Part shown: piece by piece, positions 45,091 to 53,890 of the stretch
How positions within the stretch are numbered: position 1 is the stretch's first letter
Layout: each line of letters starts with the position of its first letter
Program-made: the position numbers and the translations under genes
Assembly: GCF_000382345.1 (NCBI RefSeq)
Contig: NZ_KB908092.1
Span: 1-64,000, forward strand
Direction: 5' to 3'
DNA: 64,000 bases
Source: Massilia niastensis DSM 21313
Lineage (GTDB): Bacteria > Pseudomonadota > Gammaproteobacteria > Burkholderiales > Burkholderiaceae_D
The notes under the pieces: generated by a model
The model's database searches: none
Seen by the model: the letters and a program-made list of their open reading frames with translations, nothing else
Told to the model about the DNA's origin: nothing

Positions 45091-45299
45091 TCCCTAACGC
45101 CGTATGCCGTTCCGCTCGGGAGTCAGTAGAAATGATGCATGGGTGCGATTTCGGGCGAATTAAGTTTGCAGTTTTGGTGAGGTGAAATCATTTTGTTGCG
45201 CCGACATTCTTGTATTGACACGGCTTCCTCTGCGTGGTGCAGCGCAATAAGCTAGAATGGATATCCTTCGGGCCAGTCCGACAGTCGAATCGAAATCCC

Positions 45300-48200
45300 A
45301 TGAACGCCCCCGCACACATCCATACCCTGCTTGCCGATAACGCTCCCGCGCGCCTGCGCGAGATCCCGTACAACTACACCTCGTTCTCCGACCGCGAGAT
45401 CGTGATCCGCTTGCTGGGTGAATCGTCGTGGCGGCTGCTCGACGAACTGCGCGGCGCGCGCCAGACCGGGCGCTCGGCGCGCATGCTGTACGAGGTGCTG
45501 GGCGATATCTGGGTGGTGCGCCGCAATCCCTACCTGCAGGACGACATGCTGGACAACCCCAAGCGCCGCGCCAAGCTGATCGAGGCGCTGCACCACCGCC
45601 TGGCGGAAGTCGACAAGCGCCGCACGACGGTCGATGTCGCCGAGGGCGACGCCGCGGCCGGCGCGGCGCGCAGCGCCGCGGTGGAGCAGCTGCTGGCGGC
45701 CGCGCGCCGCGCGGTGGACGATTTCGCGCGCGAGTTCCGCGACATGTACGACCTGCGCAAGCGCGCGCAGAAGGTGCTGGGCGCCTACACCGACAAGCGC
45801 AACATCCGCTTCGACGGCATGCACCGCATCTCGCACGTGACCGACGCCACCGACTGGCGCGTCGAATACCCGTTCCTGGTGCTGGTGCCCGACAGCGAGG
45901 AAGAGATGGCCGGCCTGGTCAAGGGCTGCATCGAGCTGGGCCTGACCATCATCCCGCGCGGCGGCGGCACCGGCTACACCGGCGGCGCGATTCCCCTCAC
46001 GCCGATGTCGGCCGTGATCAACACCGAGAAGCTGATCGGGATGGGCGCGGTCGAGATGACGTCCCTGCCGGGCGTGGACCGCGAATACGCGACCATCCAC
46101 ACCGGCGCCGGCGTCATCACCCAGAGCGTGTCGCAGGCGGCCGAGAAGGCCGGCTTCGTGTTCGCGGTCGACCCGACCTCGGCCCACGCGTCCTGCATCG
46201 GCGGCAACATCGCGATGAACGCGGGCGGCAAGAAGGCCGTCCTGTGGGGCACGGCGCTGGACAACCTGGCGTCGTGGCGCATGGTCGACGTGAACGGCGA
46301 CTGGCTCGAGGTCACGCGCATGGACCACAACCTGTCCAAGATCCACGACGCGCCGGTCGCCACCTTCAAGTGCGAATGGACCCATCCGGTGCCGAAGGGC
46401 GCCGCCAGGGCAGAACCCTTCCGCACCGAGATGCTGGTCATCGAAGGCCGCCGCTTCCGCAAGGAAGGCCTGGGCAAGGACGTCACCGACAAGTTCCTGT
46501 CCGGCCTGCCGGGCATCCAGAAAGAGGGCACCGACGGCCTGATCACCTCGGCGCGCTGGATCCTGCACAAGATGCCGAAGTTCACCCGCACCGTGGCGCT
46601 GGAATTCTTCGGCCACGCGAGCGACGCGATTCCGTCGATCGTCGAGATCAAGGACTACCTCGACGGCCTGCCGAAGAACGGCGACCCGGCCTTCGCCACC
46701 CTGCGCCTGGCGGGCCTGGAGCACCTCGATGAGCGCTACCTGCGCGCGGTCGGCTATGCCACCAAGTCCAAGCGCGGCGTGCTGCCGAAGATGGCGCTGT
46801 TCGGCGACATCGTCGGCGACGACGAGAACGCGGTCGCGATCGCGGCCTCGGAAGTGGTGCGCATCGCGAACACCCGCGTGGGCGAGGGCTTCGTCGCCGT
46901 CAGCCCGGAAGCGCGCAAGAAGTTCTGGCTCGACCGCGCCCGCACCGCCGCCATCGCGCGCCACACCAACGCCTTCAAGATCAACGAAGACGTGGTGATC
47001 CCGCTGAACCGCATGGGCGAGTACACCGACGGCATCGAGCGCATCAACATCGAGCTGTCGATCAAGAACAAGCTGCAGCTGGTCGACCAGCTGCACGACT
47101 ACCTCGGCAACGAGCACCTGCCGATCGAGAAGAGCGACGACGCCACCAGCGACACCGTGGACCGCGCCGAGATCCTGGGCGACCGCCCGCAGCAGGCGCT
47201 GGCGCTGGTGGAACTGGTCGGCAAGCGCTGGGCCTTCATCCTGGCCAACCTCGACGCGCCGCTGGCCGATGTGCGCGGCCAGCTCGACGAGCTGGGGCTG
47301 GACCACCTGTCCGGCACGCTCGACGGGCGCATCGGCCAGAAGCCGGACGTGCGCCTGTTCGACGTGGTGCAGGACCATACCGTGCGCGTGTCGTGGAAGC
47401 AGGAGCTGCGCGCGCCGCTGCGCCAGATCTTCAACGGCGCCGCCTACAAGTGCATCCTCGACGAGTGCACCGCGATCCACAAGCGCGTGCTGCGCTCGCG
47501 CGTGTTCGTGGCGCTGCACATGCACGCGGGCGACGGCAACGTGCACACCAACCTGCCGGTCAACTCGGACGACTACGCGATGCTGCAGGACGCGCACAAG
47601 GCGGTCGAGCGCATCATGAAGCTGGCGCGCTCGCTCGACGGCGTGATCTCGGGCGAACACGGGATCGGCATCACCAAGCTCGAATTCCTCACCGACGCCG
47701 AGATCCAGGACTTCCGCGACTACAAGCTGCGCATCGACCCGGAAGGCCGCTTCAACAAGGGCAAGCTGCTCAACCTGGAAGGCGCCCACGCCGACCTGCG
47801 CAACGCCTACACGCCCTCGTTCGGCCTGATGGGCCACGAATCGCTGATCATGCAGCAGAGCGATATCGGCGAGATCGCCAACAGCATCAAGGACTGCCTG
47901 CGCTGCGGCAAGTGCAAGCCGGTGTGCACCACCCACGTGCCGCAGGCGAACCTGCTGTACTCGCCGCGCGACAAGATCCTCGCCACCTCGGCCCTGATCG
48001 AGGCCTTCCTGTACGAGGAACAGACCCGCCGCGGCGTCTCGATCCGCCATTGGGAAGAGTTCGAGGACGTCTCCGACCACTGCACCGTGTGTCACAAGTG
48101 CGTGACGCCGTGCCCGGTGAACATCGACTTCGGCGACGTCTCGATGAACATGCGTAACCTGCTGCGCAAGATGGACAAGCGCAGCTTCAAGCCGGCCAAC

Positions 48201-49307
48201 CGCGCCGCCATGTTCTTCCTGAACGCGACCGACCCGACCACCATCAACGCCACCCGCAAGGCGATGGTCGATCTCGGCTACAAGGCCCAGCGCATGGGCG
48301 CCGGCCTGCTCAAGGGCCTGGCGAAGGAACAGACCAAGGCGCCGCCGCCGACCACCGGCAAGCCGCCGGTCCGCGAGCAGGTGATCCACTTCATCAACAA
48401 GAAAATGCCGGGCAACCTGCCGAAGAAGACCGCGCGCGCGCTGCTCGACATCGAGGACGACAAGGTCATCCCGATCATCCGCAATCCGAAGAAGACCACG
48501 GCCGACACCGAAGCCGTGTTCTACTTCCCGGGCTGCGGCTCGGAGCGCCTGTTCTCGCAGGTGGGCCTGGCGACCCAGGCGATGCTGTGGGAAGTGGGCG
48601 TGCAGACCGTGCTGCCGCCGGGTTACCTGTGCTGCGGCTATCCGCAGCGCGGCGCCGGCCAGTACGACAAGGCCGACAAGATGATGACGGATAACCGCGT
48701 GCTGTTCCACCGCATGGCCAACACGCTCAACTACCTCGACATCAAGACGGTGCTGGTCTCGTGCGGCACCTGCTACGACCAGCTGGCGACCTACGAGTTC
48801 GAGAAGATCTTCCCGGGCTGCCGCATCATGGACATCCACGAGTACCTGCTCGAGAAGGGCGTCAAGCTCGAGGGCGTGAACGGCACCCGCTACATGTACC
48901 ACGATCCCTGCCACACGCCGATGAAGATGCAGGATCCGCTCAAGACCGTGAATGCGCTGGTGGCGACGTCCGACAACGTGAAGATCGAGAAGAACGACCG
49001 CTGCTGCGGCGAGTCGGGCACCTTCGCGGTGAGCCGTCCGGACATCTCGACCCAGGTCCGCTTCCGCAAGGAGCAGGAGATGGAGAAGGGGGCCGACAAG
49101 CTGCGCGCCGACGGCTTCAAGGGCGACGTCAAGATCCTGACCAGCTGCCCGTCCTGCCTGCAGGGCCTGTCGCGCTACGACGACGATTCCGGCACCAGCG
49201 CCGACTACATCGTGGTCGAGATCGCGAAGCACCTGCTGGGCGAGAACTGGCTGCCCGACTACGTGGCCCGCGCCAACAGCGGCGGCATCGAGCGGGTGCT
49301 GGTATGA
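45300..49307 (+). CDS. Giant FAD-linked oxidase with Fe-S and cysteine-rich domains
   Basis: 1335-residue fusion. Residues about 1-180 are a DUF3683-type domain. 200-400 is an FAD-binding (PCMH) domain with [16 protein letters not shown] near residue 220. A lactate-dehydrogenase-like FAD C-terminal domain reaches about 850 ([16 protein letters not shown] and [10 protein letters not shown]). Two 4Fe-4S motifs follow near 866 ([11 protein letters not shown]) and 928 ([12 protein letters not shown]). Two CCG domains end it (FPGCG near 1075, CCGYPQRG 1110, SCGTC 1153, CCGESG 1233). It resembles a D-lactate or 2-hydroxyacid dehydrogenase feeding electrons to the respiratory chain, fused into one chain. 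Its stop overlaps the HIT gene start. Confidence 0.88.
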   Translation: MNAPAHIHTLLADNAPARLREIPYNYTSFSDREIVIRLLGESSWRLLDELRGARQTGRSARMLYEVLGDIWVVRRNPYLQDDMLDNPKRRAKLIEALHHRLAEVDKRRTTVDVAEGDAAAGAARSAAVEQLLAAARRAVDDFAREFRDMYDLRKRAQKVLGAYTDKRNIRFDGMHRISHVTDATDWRVEYPFLVLVPDSEEEMAGLVKGCIELGLTIIPRGGGTGYTGGAIPLTPMSAVINTEKLIGMGAVEMTSLPGVDREYATIHTGAGVITQSVSQAAEKAGFVFAVDPTSAHASCIGGNIAMNAGGKKAVLWGTALDNLASWRMVDVNGDWLEVTRMDHNLSKIHDAPVATFKCEWTHPVPKGAARAEPFRTEMLVIEGRRFRKEGLGKDVTDKFLSGLPGIQKEGTDGLITSARWILHKMPKFTRTVALEFFGHASDAIPSIVEIKDYLDGLPKNGDPAFATLRLAGLEHLDERYLRAVGYATKSKRGVLPKMALFGDIVGDDENAVAIAASEVVRIANTRVGEGFVAVSPEARKKFWLDRARTAAIARHTNAFKINEDVVIPLNRMGEYTDGIERINIELSIKNKLQLVDQLHDYLGNEHLPIEKSDDATSDTVDRAEILGDRPQQALALVELVGKRWAFILANLDAPLADVRGQLDELGLDHLSGTLDGRIGQKPDVRLFDVVQDHTVRVSWKQELRAPLRQIFNGAAYKCILDECTAIHKRVLRSRVFVALHMHAGDGNVHTNLPVNSDDYAMLQDAHKAVERIMKLARSLDGVISGEHGIGITKLEFLTDAEIQDFRDYKLRIDPEGRFNKGKLLNLEGAHADLRNAYTPSFGLMGHESLIMQQSDIGEIANSIKDCLRCGKCKPVCTTHVPQANLLYSPRDKILATSALIEAFLYEEQTRRGVSIRHWEEFEDVSDHCTVCHKCVTPCPVNIDFGDVSMNMRNLLRKMDKRSFKPANRAAMFFLNATDPTTINATRKAMVDLGYKAQRMGAGLLKGLAKEQTKAPPPTTGKPPVREQVIHFINKKMPGNLPKKTARALLDIEDDKVIPIIRNPKKTTADTEAVFYFPGCGSERLFSQVGLATQAMLWEVGVQTVLPPGYLCCGYPQRGAGQYDKADKMMTDNRVLFHRMANTLNYLDIKTVLVSCGTCYDQLATYEFEKIFPGCRIMDIHEYLLEKGVKLEGVNGTRYMYHDPCHTPMKMQDPLKTVNALVATSDNVKIEKNDRCCGESGTFAVSRPDISTQVRFRKEQEMEKGADKLRADGFKGDVKILTSCPSCLQGLSRYDDDSGTSADYIVVEIAKHLLGENWLPDYVARANSGGIERVLV

Positions 49308-49741
49308 CGGCCATTCCCGTCCGCCAGCCCGGCTGCGAGCTGTGCGAGCTGTCCGCGCCGAGGGTCTGGTGCGGCGACAAGTTCAGCGTCATCCTGGTCG
49401 ACGACGCCGCCTATCCGGGCTTTTGCCGCGTGATCTGGCACGAGCACGTGCGCGAGATGAGCGACCTGGCGCGCGAGGACCGGCTGCTGCTGAACGACGC
49501 CGTGTTCCAGGTCGAGGAAGCGGTGCGCGAAGTGATGCAGCCGCTGAAGGTCAACGTGGCCAGCCTGGGCAACGTGGTGCCGCACCTGCACTGGCACGTG
49601 ATCCCGCGCTATGCCGACGACGCGCACTTCCCGGCGCCGGTATGGGCCCAGGCCGCGCGCCAGACCGGCCAGGCCGTGCTGGACGCGCGCCGCGCGCTGC
49701 TGCCGGAACTGCAGGCCGCGATCGCGCGCCGATTCAAATGA
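49304..49741 (+). CDS. HIT family protein
   Basis: 145-residue histidine-triad hydrolase or transferase. The triad [10 protein letters not shown] lies near residue 96, deviating from HxHxHxx only by Trp at the usual second-position residue; [14 protein letters not shown] carries the nucleotide-contact region. N-terminal CELC could bind zinc. Acts on nucleotide phosphoramidates or dinucleotides; substrate unknown. ATG overlaps the stop of the upstream oxidoreductase. Confidence 0.85.
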   Translation: MTAIPVRQPGCELCELSAPRVWCGDKFSVILVDDAAYPGFCRVIWHEHVREMSDLAREDRLLLNDAVFQVEEAVREVMQPLKVNVASLGNVVPHLHWHVIPRYADDAHFPAPVWAQAARQTGQAVLDARRALLPELQAAIARRFK

Positions 49742-49755
49742 CAAGAGGACTCTCC

Positions 49756-50172
49756 ATGCCCAATCCGACCGAACTGACCGTCCACCAGAAATCGCGCCTG
49801 CTCGACATCGCCTTCGACGACGGTTCCGCCTTTTCGATCCCGTTCGAGCTGCTGCGCGTGTATTCGCCGTCGGCCGAGGTGAAGGGACACGGGCCGGGCC
49901 AGGAAGTGCTCCAGGTCGGGAAGCGCGAAGTCGGCATCACCGGCGTCGAGCCGGTCGGGAACTATGCGATCAAGCCGCTGTTCTCTGATGGGCATGCGAC
50001 CGGGATCTACAGCTGGGATTACCTGTACAAGCTGGGCAGCGAGCAGGGGCCGCTGTGGCAGCAGTACCTGGGACGGCTGCATGCGGCCGGATTCGAAGGG
50101 GACAGCGGGCGCGCGCCGGGCACGGAACTGCCGGGGGCGCCGGTGATGTCGGGGTGCGGGCACAAGCACTGA
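49756..50172 (+). CDS. DUF971 (gamma-butyrobetaine hydroxylase-like N-terminal) protein
   Basis: 138 residues: a single DUF971 domain with FDDGSAFSIPFELLRVYSPS near residue 22 and GNYAIKPLFSDGHATGIYSW near 70. The tail ends with a Cys and two His (SGCGHKH), a possible metal site. In Burkholderiales this gene usually precedes ubiE; here ubiE is about 10 kb away, after the fibre locus. ATG 49756 chosen because AGAGGA precedes it; an in-frame ATG at 49738 overlaps the HIT stop. Confidence 0.82.
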   Translation: MPNPTELTVHQKSRLLDIAFDDGSAFSIPFELLRVYSPSAEVKGHGPGQEVLQVGKREVGITGVEPVGNYAIKPLFSDGHATGIYSWDYLYKLGSEQGPLWQQYLGRLHAAGFEGDSGRAPGTELPGAPVMSGCGHKH

Positions 50173-50227
50173 GCCCGTTGCGTCGCCGAAACGCAACACG
50201 AGGCGCCGCAATACCCACCAAAGCAAA

Positions 50228-50251
50228 GAGCACGCCCTCGGACGTGCTCTC
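50228..50251. terminator. Hairpin between the DUF971 gene and cspA
   Basis: Perfect 8-bp stem AGAGCACG, loop CCCTCGGA, CGTGCTCT, between convergent genes. On the minus strand TTTGCTTTGG follows, on the plus strand TCGTCGTTTG, so it may serve both. Confidence 0.6.
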
Positions 50252-50287
50252 GTCGTTTGCGGGCCCCGGATTACAGGGCAGCAAAGC

Positions 50288-50491
50288 TTACTGCGGCTGG
50301 ATGTTCGCAGCCTGCTTGCCTTTTGGGCCGGCAGTGATGTCGAAGCTTACGCGCTGATTTTCCTGCAGCGACTTGAAGCCGGTTACGTTGATGGCCGAGA
50401 AGTGCGCGAAGACGTCTTCGCCACCGCCATCAGGCGTAATGAAGCCGAAACCCTTCGCATCGTTGAACCACTTGACAGTGCCAGTCGCCAT
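50288..50491 (-). CDS. Cold-shock protein (CspA family)
   Basis: 67-residue OB-fold nucleic-acid chaperone. [20 protein letters not shown] holds RNP1 and DVFAHFSAI holds RNP2. ATG 50491 follows a GGGAATTGAAA leader. The AT-rich region upstream (to about 50586) fits the long leader and strong promoter usual for csp genes. Confidence 0.95.
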   Translation of the reverse strand: MATGTVKWFNDAKGFGFITPDGGGEDVFAHFSAINVTGFKSLQENQRVSFDITAGPKGKQAANIQPQ

Positions 50492-50580
50492 TTTCAATTC
50501 CCTCAAAAAAAATTTATCGTTTTATCGCAGTGCTGTGCCGAAGGACGGGAACCAAGCGGCATGTTTACAATGCGAATCTA

Positions 50581-50586
50581 ATTATA
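50581..50586 (-). promoter_or_regulatory. -10 element of the likely cold-shock gene promoter
   Basis: TATAAT on the minus strand within an AT-rich stretch (about 50560-50630), giving a leader of roughly 80 bases. The stretch upstream is rich in A/T runs that could serve as an UP element. Confidence 0.5.
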
Positions 50587-50716
50587 GTGAATTTCATTAA
50601 AAGTTTAGTAAGATTTTTTCAATCGTATTCCCCCTCCCCAATTAACGTTTCCATAACCCCCTGATTGCTGGCCGGTCACGGAAACGCCCCTCTTTCAGAA
50701 ACGCCCCCTTCTTCCC

Positions 50717-52165
50717 TCAGAATGACATCGGTATCCGCACCGTCAGCGTGACGTCCGGGGTGTCGCGCGTGACGCCGGCGCCCACCGCGATGTTGAACGT
50801 GCGCTTTTCGTTCATGCGGTACGAGTAGCCCAGCAGCAAGGTGCCGAGCTGGGTCCGCACCGAGCCCGCCACCGGCGAGCCGTTCTGGCGCAGCCGCGCG
50901 ATCGTGCTGTGGTCGTAGCCCAGGCTCAGCGAGGCCTTGTCGTTCAGCGCCAGGCCCATGCCGAAGTTAAAGCCGATCACGTTGCCCGGCTCCAGCTCGC
51001 CCAGCGCCTCGCGCAGGCCGCCGCGCACCCTGCGCTCGACGGTGCGCTTGATGTTGTGCACATAGCTCAGGTTGCCGAAGAAGACCGCCGGATCGGATGG
51101 ATACAGCCAGGTCAGGCTGCCCTGTACCGACTGGAAGCCGGAACCGGTCGGCAGGCTCAGCGGCAGGCCGGTGCCGGTCACGTTCTCGCCGATGCAGCGG
51201 GTCTGGCAGTCGGTCACGACCTCGAACGGATCCTTGCCCGTGCGGCTCTTGTAGCGCAGGCCGGCGATGTAGAAAGCCTTGTCCGGGCCGCCGTCGTTGA
51301 GCTGGTAGCGTGCCGCCAGTTCGGCGTCGCCGATCTTCCTGCCGCTGGTGTTGAACACGCGCTCGACCGCCGTGCCGGTGAAGATCTCGCGGCTGACGGT
51401 AGCGTCCGAGCGGTAGACATAAGGCATCTTGGCCTCGACTTCCATCCGGTTGCTCAGGCCGGTACGGATGGTCAGCGCCCCGGTGAAGGTATTGCGCTTG
51501 ATTTCACGCACGTCGACCAGGCCGATCAGGAGCGCCGGGATTACGGTGTAGCCGACCAGCGCCACCCGGTTGCTCGAGGAGTAGCCGAATTGCAGCGAAG
51601 GTTCGAAGATGAACTTGCCGCGCGGCGTCAGCACGCCCGGCTGCTCGAACAGCGGCGCCACTTCCGGTGGGCGGTTCTCGCGCTGGCGGGTGGACGTGTT
51701 TTGCTGCTGCGCCTGGACCGGGTCCTGGGCGGCGGCGGGGCGGGGCGCCGCCGGGTTGGTCGGCTGGACGACCGGCGGCTGCGCCACCGGGGCCTGTCCG
51801 GTGCCGGCGCCGCCGGTGCCGCGCTGTTCGGCCAGGACGTCGGCACCCATGCCGGGCAGCAGCAGGATGCTGTCGGTGGCCGGCCGGGCCCGCGGTCCGG
51901 CCGCCAGTCCGGGGCGCTGCGCCGCCGCGTCCGGCGTGGCGTCTCCCTGCAGGCGCTGGAGCTGCGCGCGCTGGGATTTCACTTCCTGTACCAGTTTGTC
52001 GACGAGGGCGCGCTGTGCGGCCAGCTCCGCCTTCATGACCGCCAGTTCCTGTTCCGTGGCGGCCGGGGCGGCGCCGGCCGTGGGTTGCTGCTGGGCGAAT
52101 ACGGACGGCGTCAGCAGGGCTGCCGCGAGTCCGGCGGCTCTGAGCCGCGCGACATGTGGGGACAT
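50717..52165 (-). CDS. Outer-membrane beta-barrel with N-terminal coiled coil (FapF-like candidate exporter)
   Basis: 482 residues. Signal peptide to about residue 24; a heptad-like coiled coil at about 37-73 (MKAELAAQRALVDKLVQEVK); a Pro/Ala/Gln-rich linker to about 165; then a barrel-like region of alternating strands ending in a C-terminal Phe (RIPMSF), the outer-membrane insertion signal. This plan, coiled coil then barrel, is that of FapF, the channel exporting Fap amyloid subunits in Pseudomonas; similarity is by architecture and context. Last gene of the five-gene locus, 30 bases after the preceding gene. It could instead be a general porin-like protein. Confidence 0.7.
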   Translation of the reverse strand: MSPHVARLRAAGLAAALLTPSVFAQQQPTAGAAPAATEQELAVMKAELAAQRALVDKLVQEVKSQRAQLQRLQGDATPDAAAQRPGLAAGPRARPATDSILLLPGMGADVLAEQRGTGGAGTGQAPVAQPPVVQPTNPAAPRPAAAQDPVQAQQQNTSTRQRENRPPEVAPLFEQPGVLTPRGKFIFEPSLQFGYSSSNRVALVGYTVIPALLIGLVDVREIKRNTFTGALTIRTGLSNRMEVEAKMPYVYRSDATVSREIFTGTAVERVFNTSGRKIGDAELAARYQLNDGGPDKAFYIAGLRYKSRTGKDPFEVVTDCQTRCIGENVTGTGLPLSLPTGSGFQSVQGSLTWLYPSDPAVFFGNLSYVHNIKRTVERRVRGGLREALGELEPGNVIGFNFGMGLALNDKASLSLGYDHSTIARLRQNGSPVAGSVRTQLGTLLLGYSYRMNEKRTFNIAVGAGVTRDTPDVTLTVRIPMSF

Positions 52166-52195
52166 CCGGTTTCTCCAGAGTGATGATTAATAATA

Positions 52196-52753
52196 TTACA
52201 AGTTTCCTGCTGAGCGCACCAGCGCATCATGAATTGTTGACTGGATATTGAGGTCTTTCAGCAGGGACATGCTGTTCACCGTGGAGGTAATCGTGGTATA
52301 GGCACTGATCGTCTGGTCGTTCAGGCTGTTCTGGATCACCGTGGCGCCGTTCCCCAGGGCGAGGTCGGGCGCCGCGAAGTTGTTGTTGCCAATCTGGATC
52401 AGCCGGCCTGCGCCGATGGCTTCCTGCGCCAGGCGCGCCTGGTCGGCAGTCATGGTGGTCAGGTCGGGAATGGCGATGTTCGTGCGTGACATGACTTCGC
52501 CATTGACCGAGACCACGCGCTCGATGCCGAGCGCCAGCGTCAGTCCGCCCGGGACGTCGAAGCCGCCGCGGGTGTCCTCGAGCGCGTCGGCTGTCACCGG
52601 CGTGCCGAAGGCGGAAAGGTCCGACTCGCCGGCGTCGCCGACACCCGCCTCGGCTTCGCCGGCCCCCGAGGCATGGACCGCCGGCATCGTCCCGGCTGCG
52701 CCGAGAAGCGCGGCCAGCAGGGCGGCCGCGCGTACAGTGTGAAACCAGCGCAT
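52196..52753 (-). CDS. Small exported protein with RGG motif and Asn/Gln-rich C-terminus
   Basis: 185 residues, no cysteine. Signal peptide to about residue 28. A short acidic segment is followed by LEDTRGGFDVPGG at 58-70, resembling a double-glycine processing site (Leu at -7, Gly-Gly at 63-64). Then GLTLALGIERVVSVNGEV and a C-terminal half with VIQNSLNDQTI (about 137), a motif echoed in its operon partners. ATG 52753 follows AAGGAATTC. It lies directly after the C39 peptidase gene, which suggests it is a substrate or chaperone-like partner. I know no function for it. Confidence 0.75.
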   Translation of the reverse strand: MRWFHTVRAAALLAALLGAAGTMPAVHASGAGEAEAGVGDAGESDLSAFGTPVTADALEDTRGGFDVPGGLTLALGIERVVSVNGEVMSRTNIAIPDLTTMTADQARLAQEAIGAGRLIQIGNNNFAAPDLALGNGATVIQNSLNDQTISAYTTITSTVNSMSLLKDLNIQSTIHDALVRSAGNL

Positions 52754-52764
52754 ATGAATTCCTT

Positions 52765-53442
52765 TCAAAAATCGCCAGGGCCGAATTTCGGCAGCGTGGC
52801 GCTGAGCTGGTCCTGGTACATGCCGACACCCAGCGGCGCCCTTGGTGCGGTGCGCCAGTCGTCGGGGGCATTGAAGGCAGCCTGGCTGCGGTGGCTGTGG
52901 ATGACGAACAACAGCTTGTTGCGCCAGATCTCCCGGAAGCGATCCAGGCTCACGATCCGGTTGCCGGTGGATGGGTCGCCCATCAGGATGCGGCCGTCCT
53001 CGGCGCCCTTGATGACGACAAAATGGTTGTAGCCGCGGTCGGTGACCAGGACGATGGCAGGCAGCTTTTCAGCGATCAATTTCTCGATCGGAAGCTGGAA
53101 ACCGTCGCCGCGGAAGCCGCGCGAGGCAAGGAAGCGCTGCATGTCGAGCAGCGAGAAACCCTGGCGCTTGATCTTGTCCTGGTCGCCCTGGGTGAACATC
53201 TGTTCGAAGACGGTCTGCTCGCTGGTCGGCGTGCCGTAGTGGTGCGTCAGCAGGGTGGCGAGTGCGGCCGAGCCGCAACTGTAGTCGTACTGCTGGCGCG
53301 TGGTGCGCTTGAACTTGATGTCCTTCATGCTGGTGACGGGCACGTTGACGCGCTGCCCCACCGCCAGTTCGATAGCGGGCACCGGACGGGCCGGCGCCAG
53401 CAGGGTGCCGCACAGGGCGGCGAGGAGAAGTCCTCGTTTCAT
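52765..53442 (-). CDS. Exported C39-type cysteine peptidase (FapD-like)
   Basis: 225 residues with a signal peptide (about 1-23), so periplasmic or membrane-proximal. The papain-like C39 active site is complete: Gln50/51 and Cys56 in QQYDYSCGSAALATLL, His140 in GYNHFVVIKG, Asp156 in MGDPSTG. No ABC-transporter domains are attached. Related exported C39 peptidases occur in Fap amyloid operons (FapD) and beside other extracellular-fibre genes. The gene is one base from the upstream small gene, indicating one operon. Confidence 0.85.
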   Translation of the reverse strand: MKRGLLLAALCGTLLAPARPVPAIELAVGQRVNVPVTSMKDIKFKRTTRQQYDYSCGSAALATLLTHHYGTPTSEQTVFEQMFTQGDQDKIKRQGFSLLDMQRFLASRGFRGDGFQLPIEKLIAEKLPAIVLVTDRGYNHFVVIKGAEDGRILMGDPSTGNRIVSLDRFREIWRNKLLFVIHSHRSQAAFNAPDDWRTAPRAPLGVGMYQDQLSATLPKFGPGDF

Positions 53443-53443
53443 A

Positions 53444-53833
53444 CTATTGCATGTGCAGGTTGATGACGGTTGCGTTCTGGATCAGGACGTTCGCGCCGCT
53501 GTTCTGAATCACCACCGGAAGGCCCGAGGAATTCGCGAACGAGCCGCCCTGGATGACGTTCATGCCAGTGACGACATTGGTCGCGCTGTTGTTGCCGACC
53601 CCGCCACTGAGGGTGGCCGAGGCCTCGTTGTTGATTACATCGGAGCCGCCGCGCTGGCCGGCAAGCTGTGTGGTGTCGGCCTTCTTGCCCAGGGACGGAT
53701 CGTCCGTGACAGGCGCAACCCGCACCTCGGAAAGGAAACCGACCTTGACGGGCAGTTGTTCCGGTTCGGCGGCCTGGACAGCCAGTGACAACGACGCCAG
53801 CGCTGCCAGCAGGTAGGGAGTAGTCCGCTTCAT
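53444..53833 (-). CDS. Small exported protein, possible minor fibre subunit
   Basis: 129 residues, no cysteine. Signal peptide MKRTTPYLLAALASLSLAVQA. After a short linker the second half is rich in Asn, Gly, Ser, Val and Ile: NNEASATLSGGVGNNSATNV, then IQGGSFANSSG, ending VIQNSGANVLIQNATVINL. Alternating polar/hydrophobic residues suit a beta-strand or amyloid-like core. Its C-terminus matches that of the large repeat protein encoded just upstream (QNSGxxxLIQxxV). ATG 53833 begins the signal peptide; an upstream in-frame start is rejected. Confidence 0.75.
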   Translation of the reverse strand: MKRTTPYLLAALASLSLAVQAAEPEQLPVKVGFLSEVRVAPVTDDPSLGKKADTTQLAGQRGGSDVINNEASATLSGGVGNNSATNVVTGMNVIQGGSFANSSGLPVVIQNSGANVLIQNATVINLHMQ

Positions 53834-53890
53834 CGTGCTCTCGCTTGAAAAAGCCGTCACGCGGCCGGAGCCGCGTGACGGCAGTTGGTG

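Noticed and set aside
45252-49232. A 1326-codon open frame antisense to the FAD/Fe-S oxidoreductase
   Set aside because: It mirrors the GC-rich codon pattern of the real gene, is rich in His/Arg/Gln/Ala, and shows no family motif or ribosome site. The plus-strand gene has clear domains.
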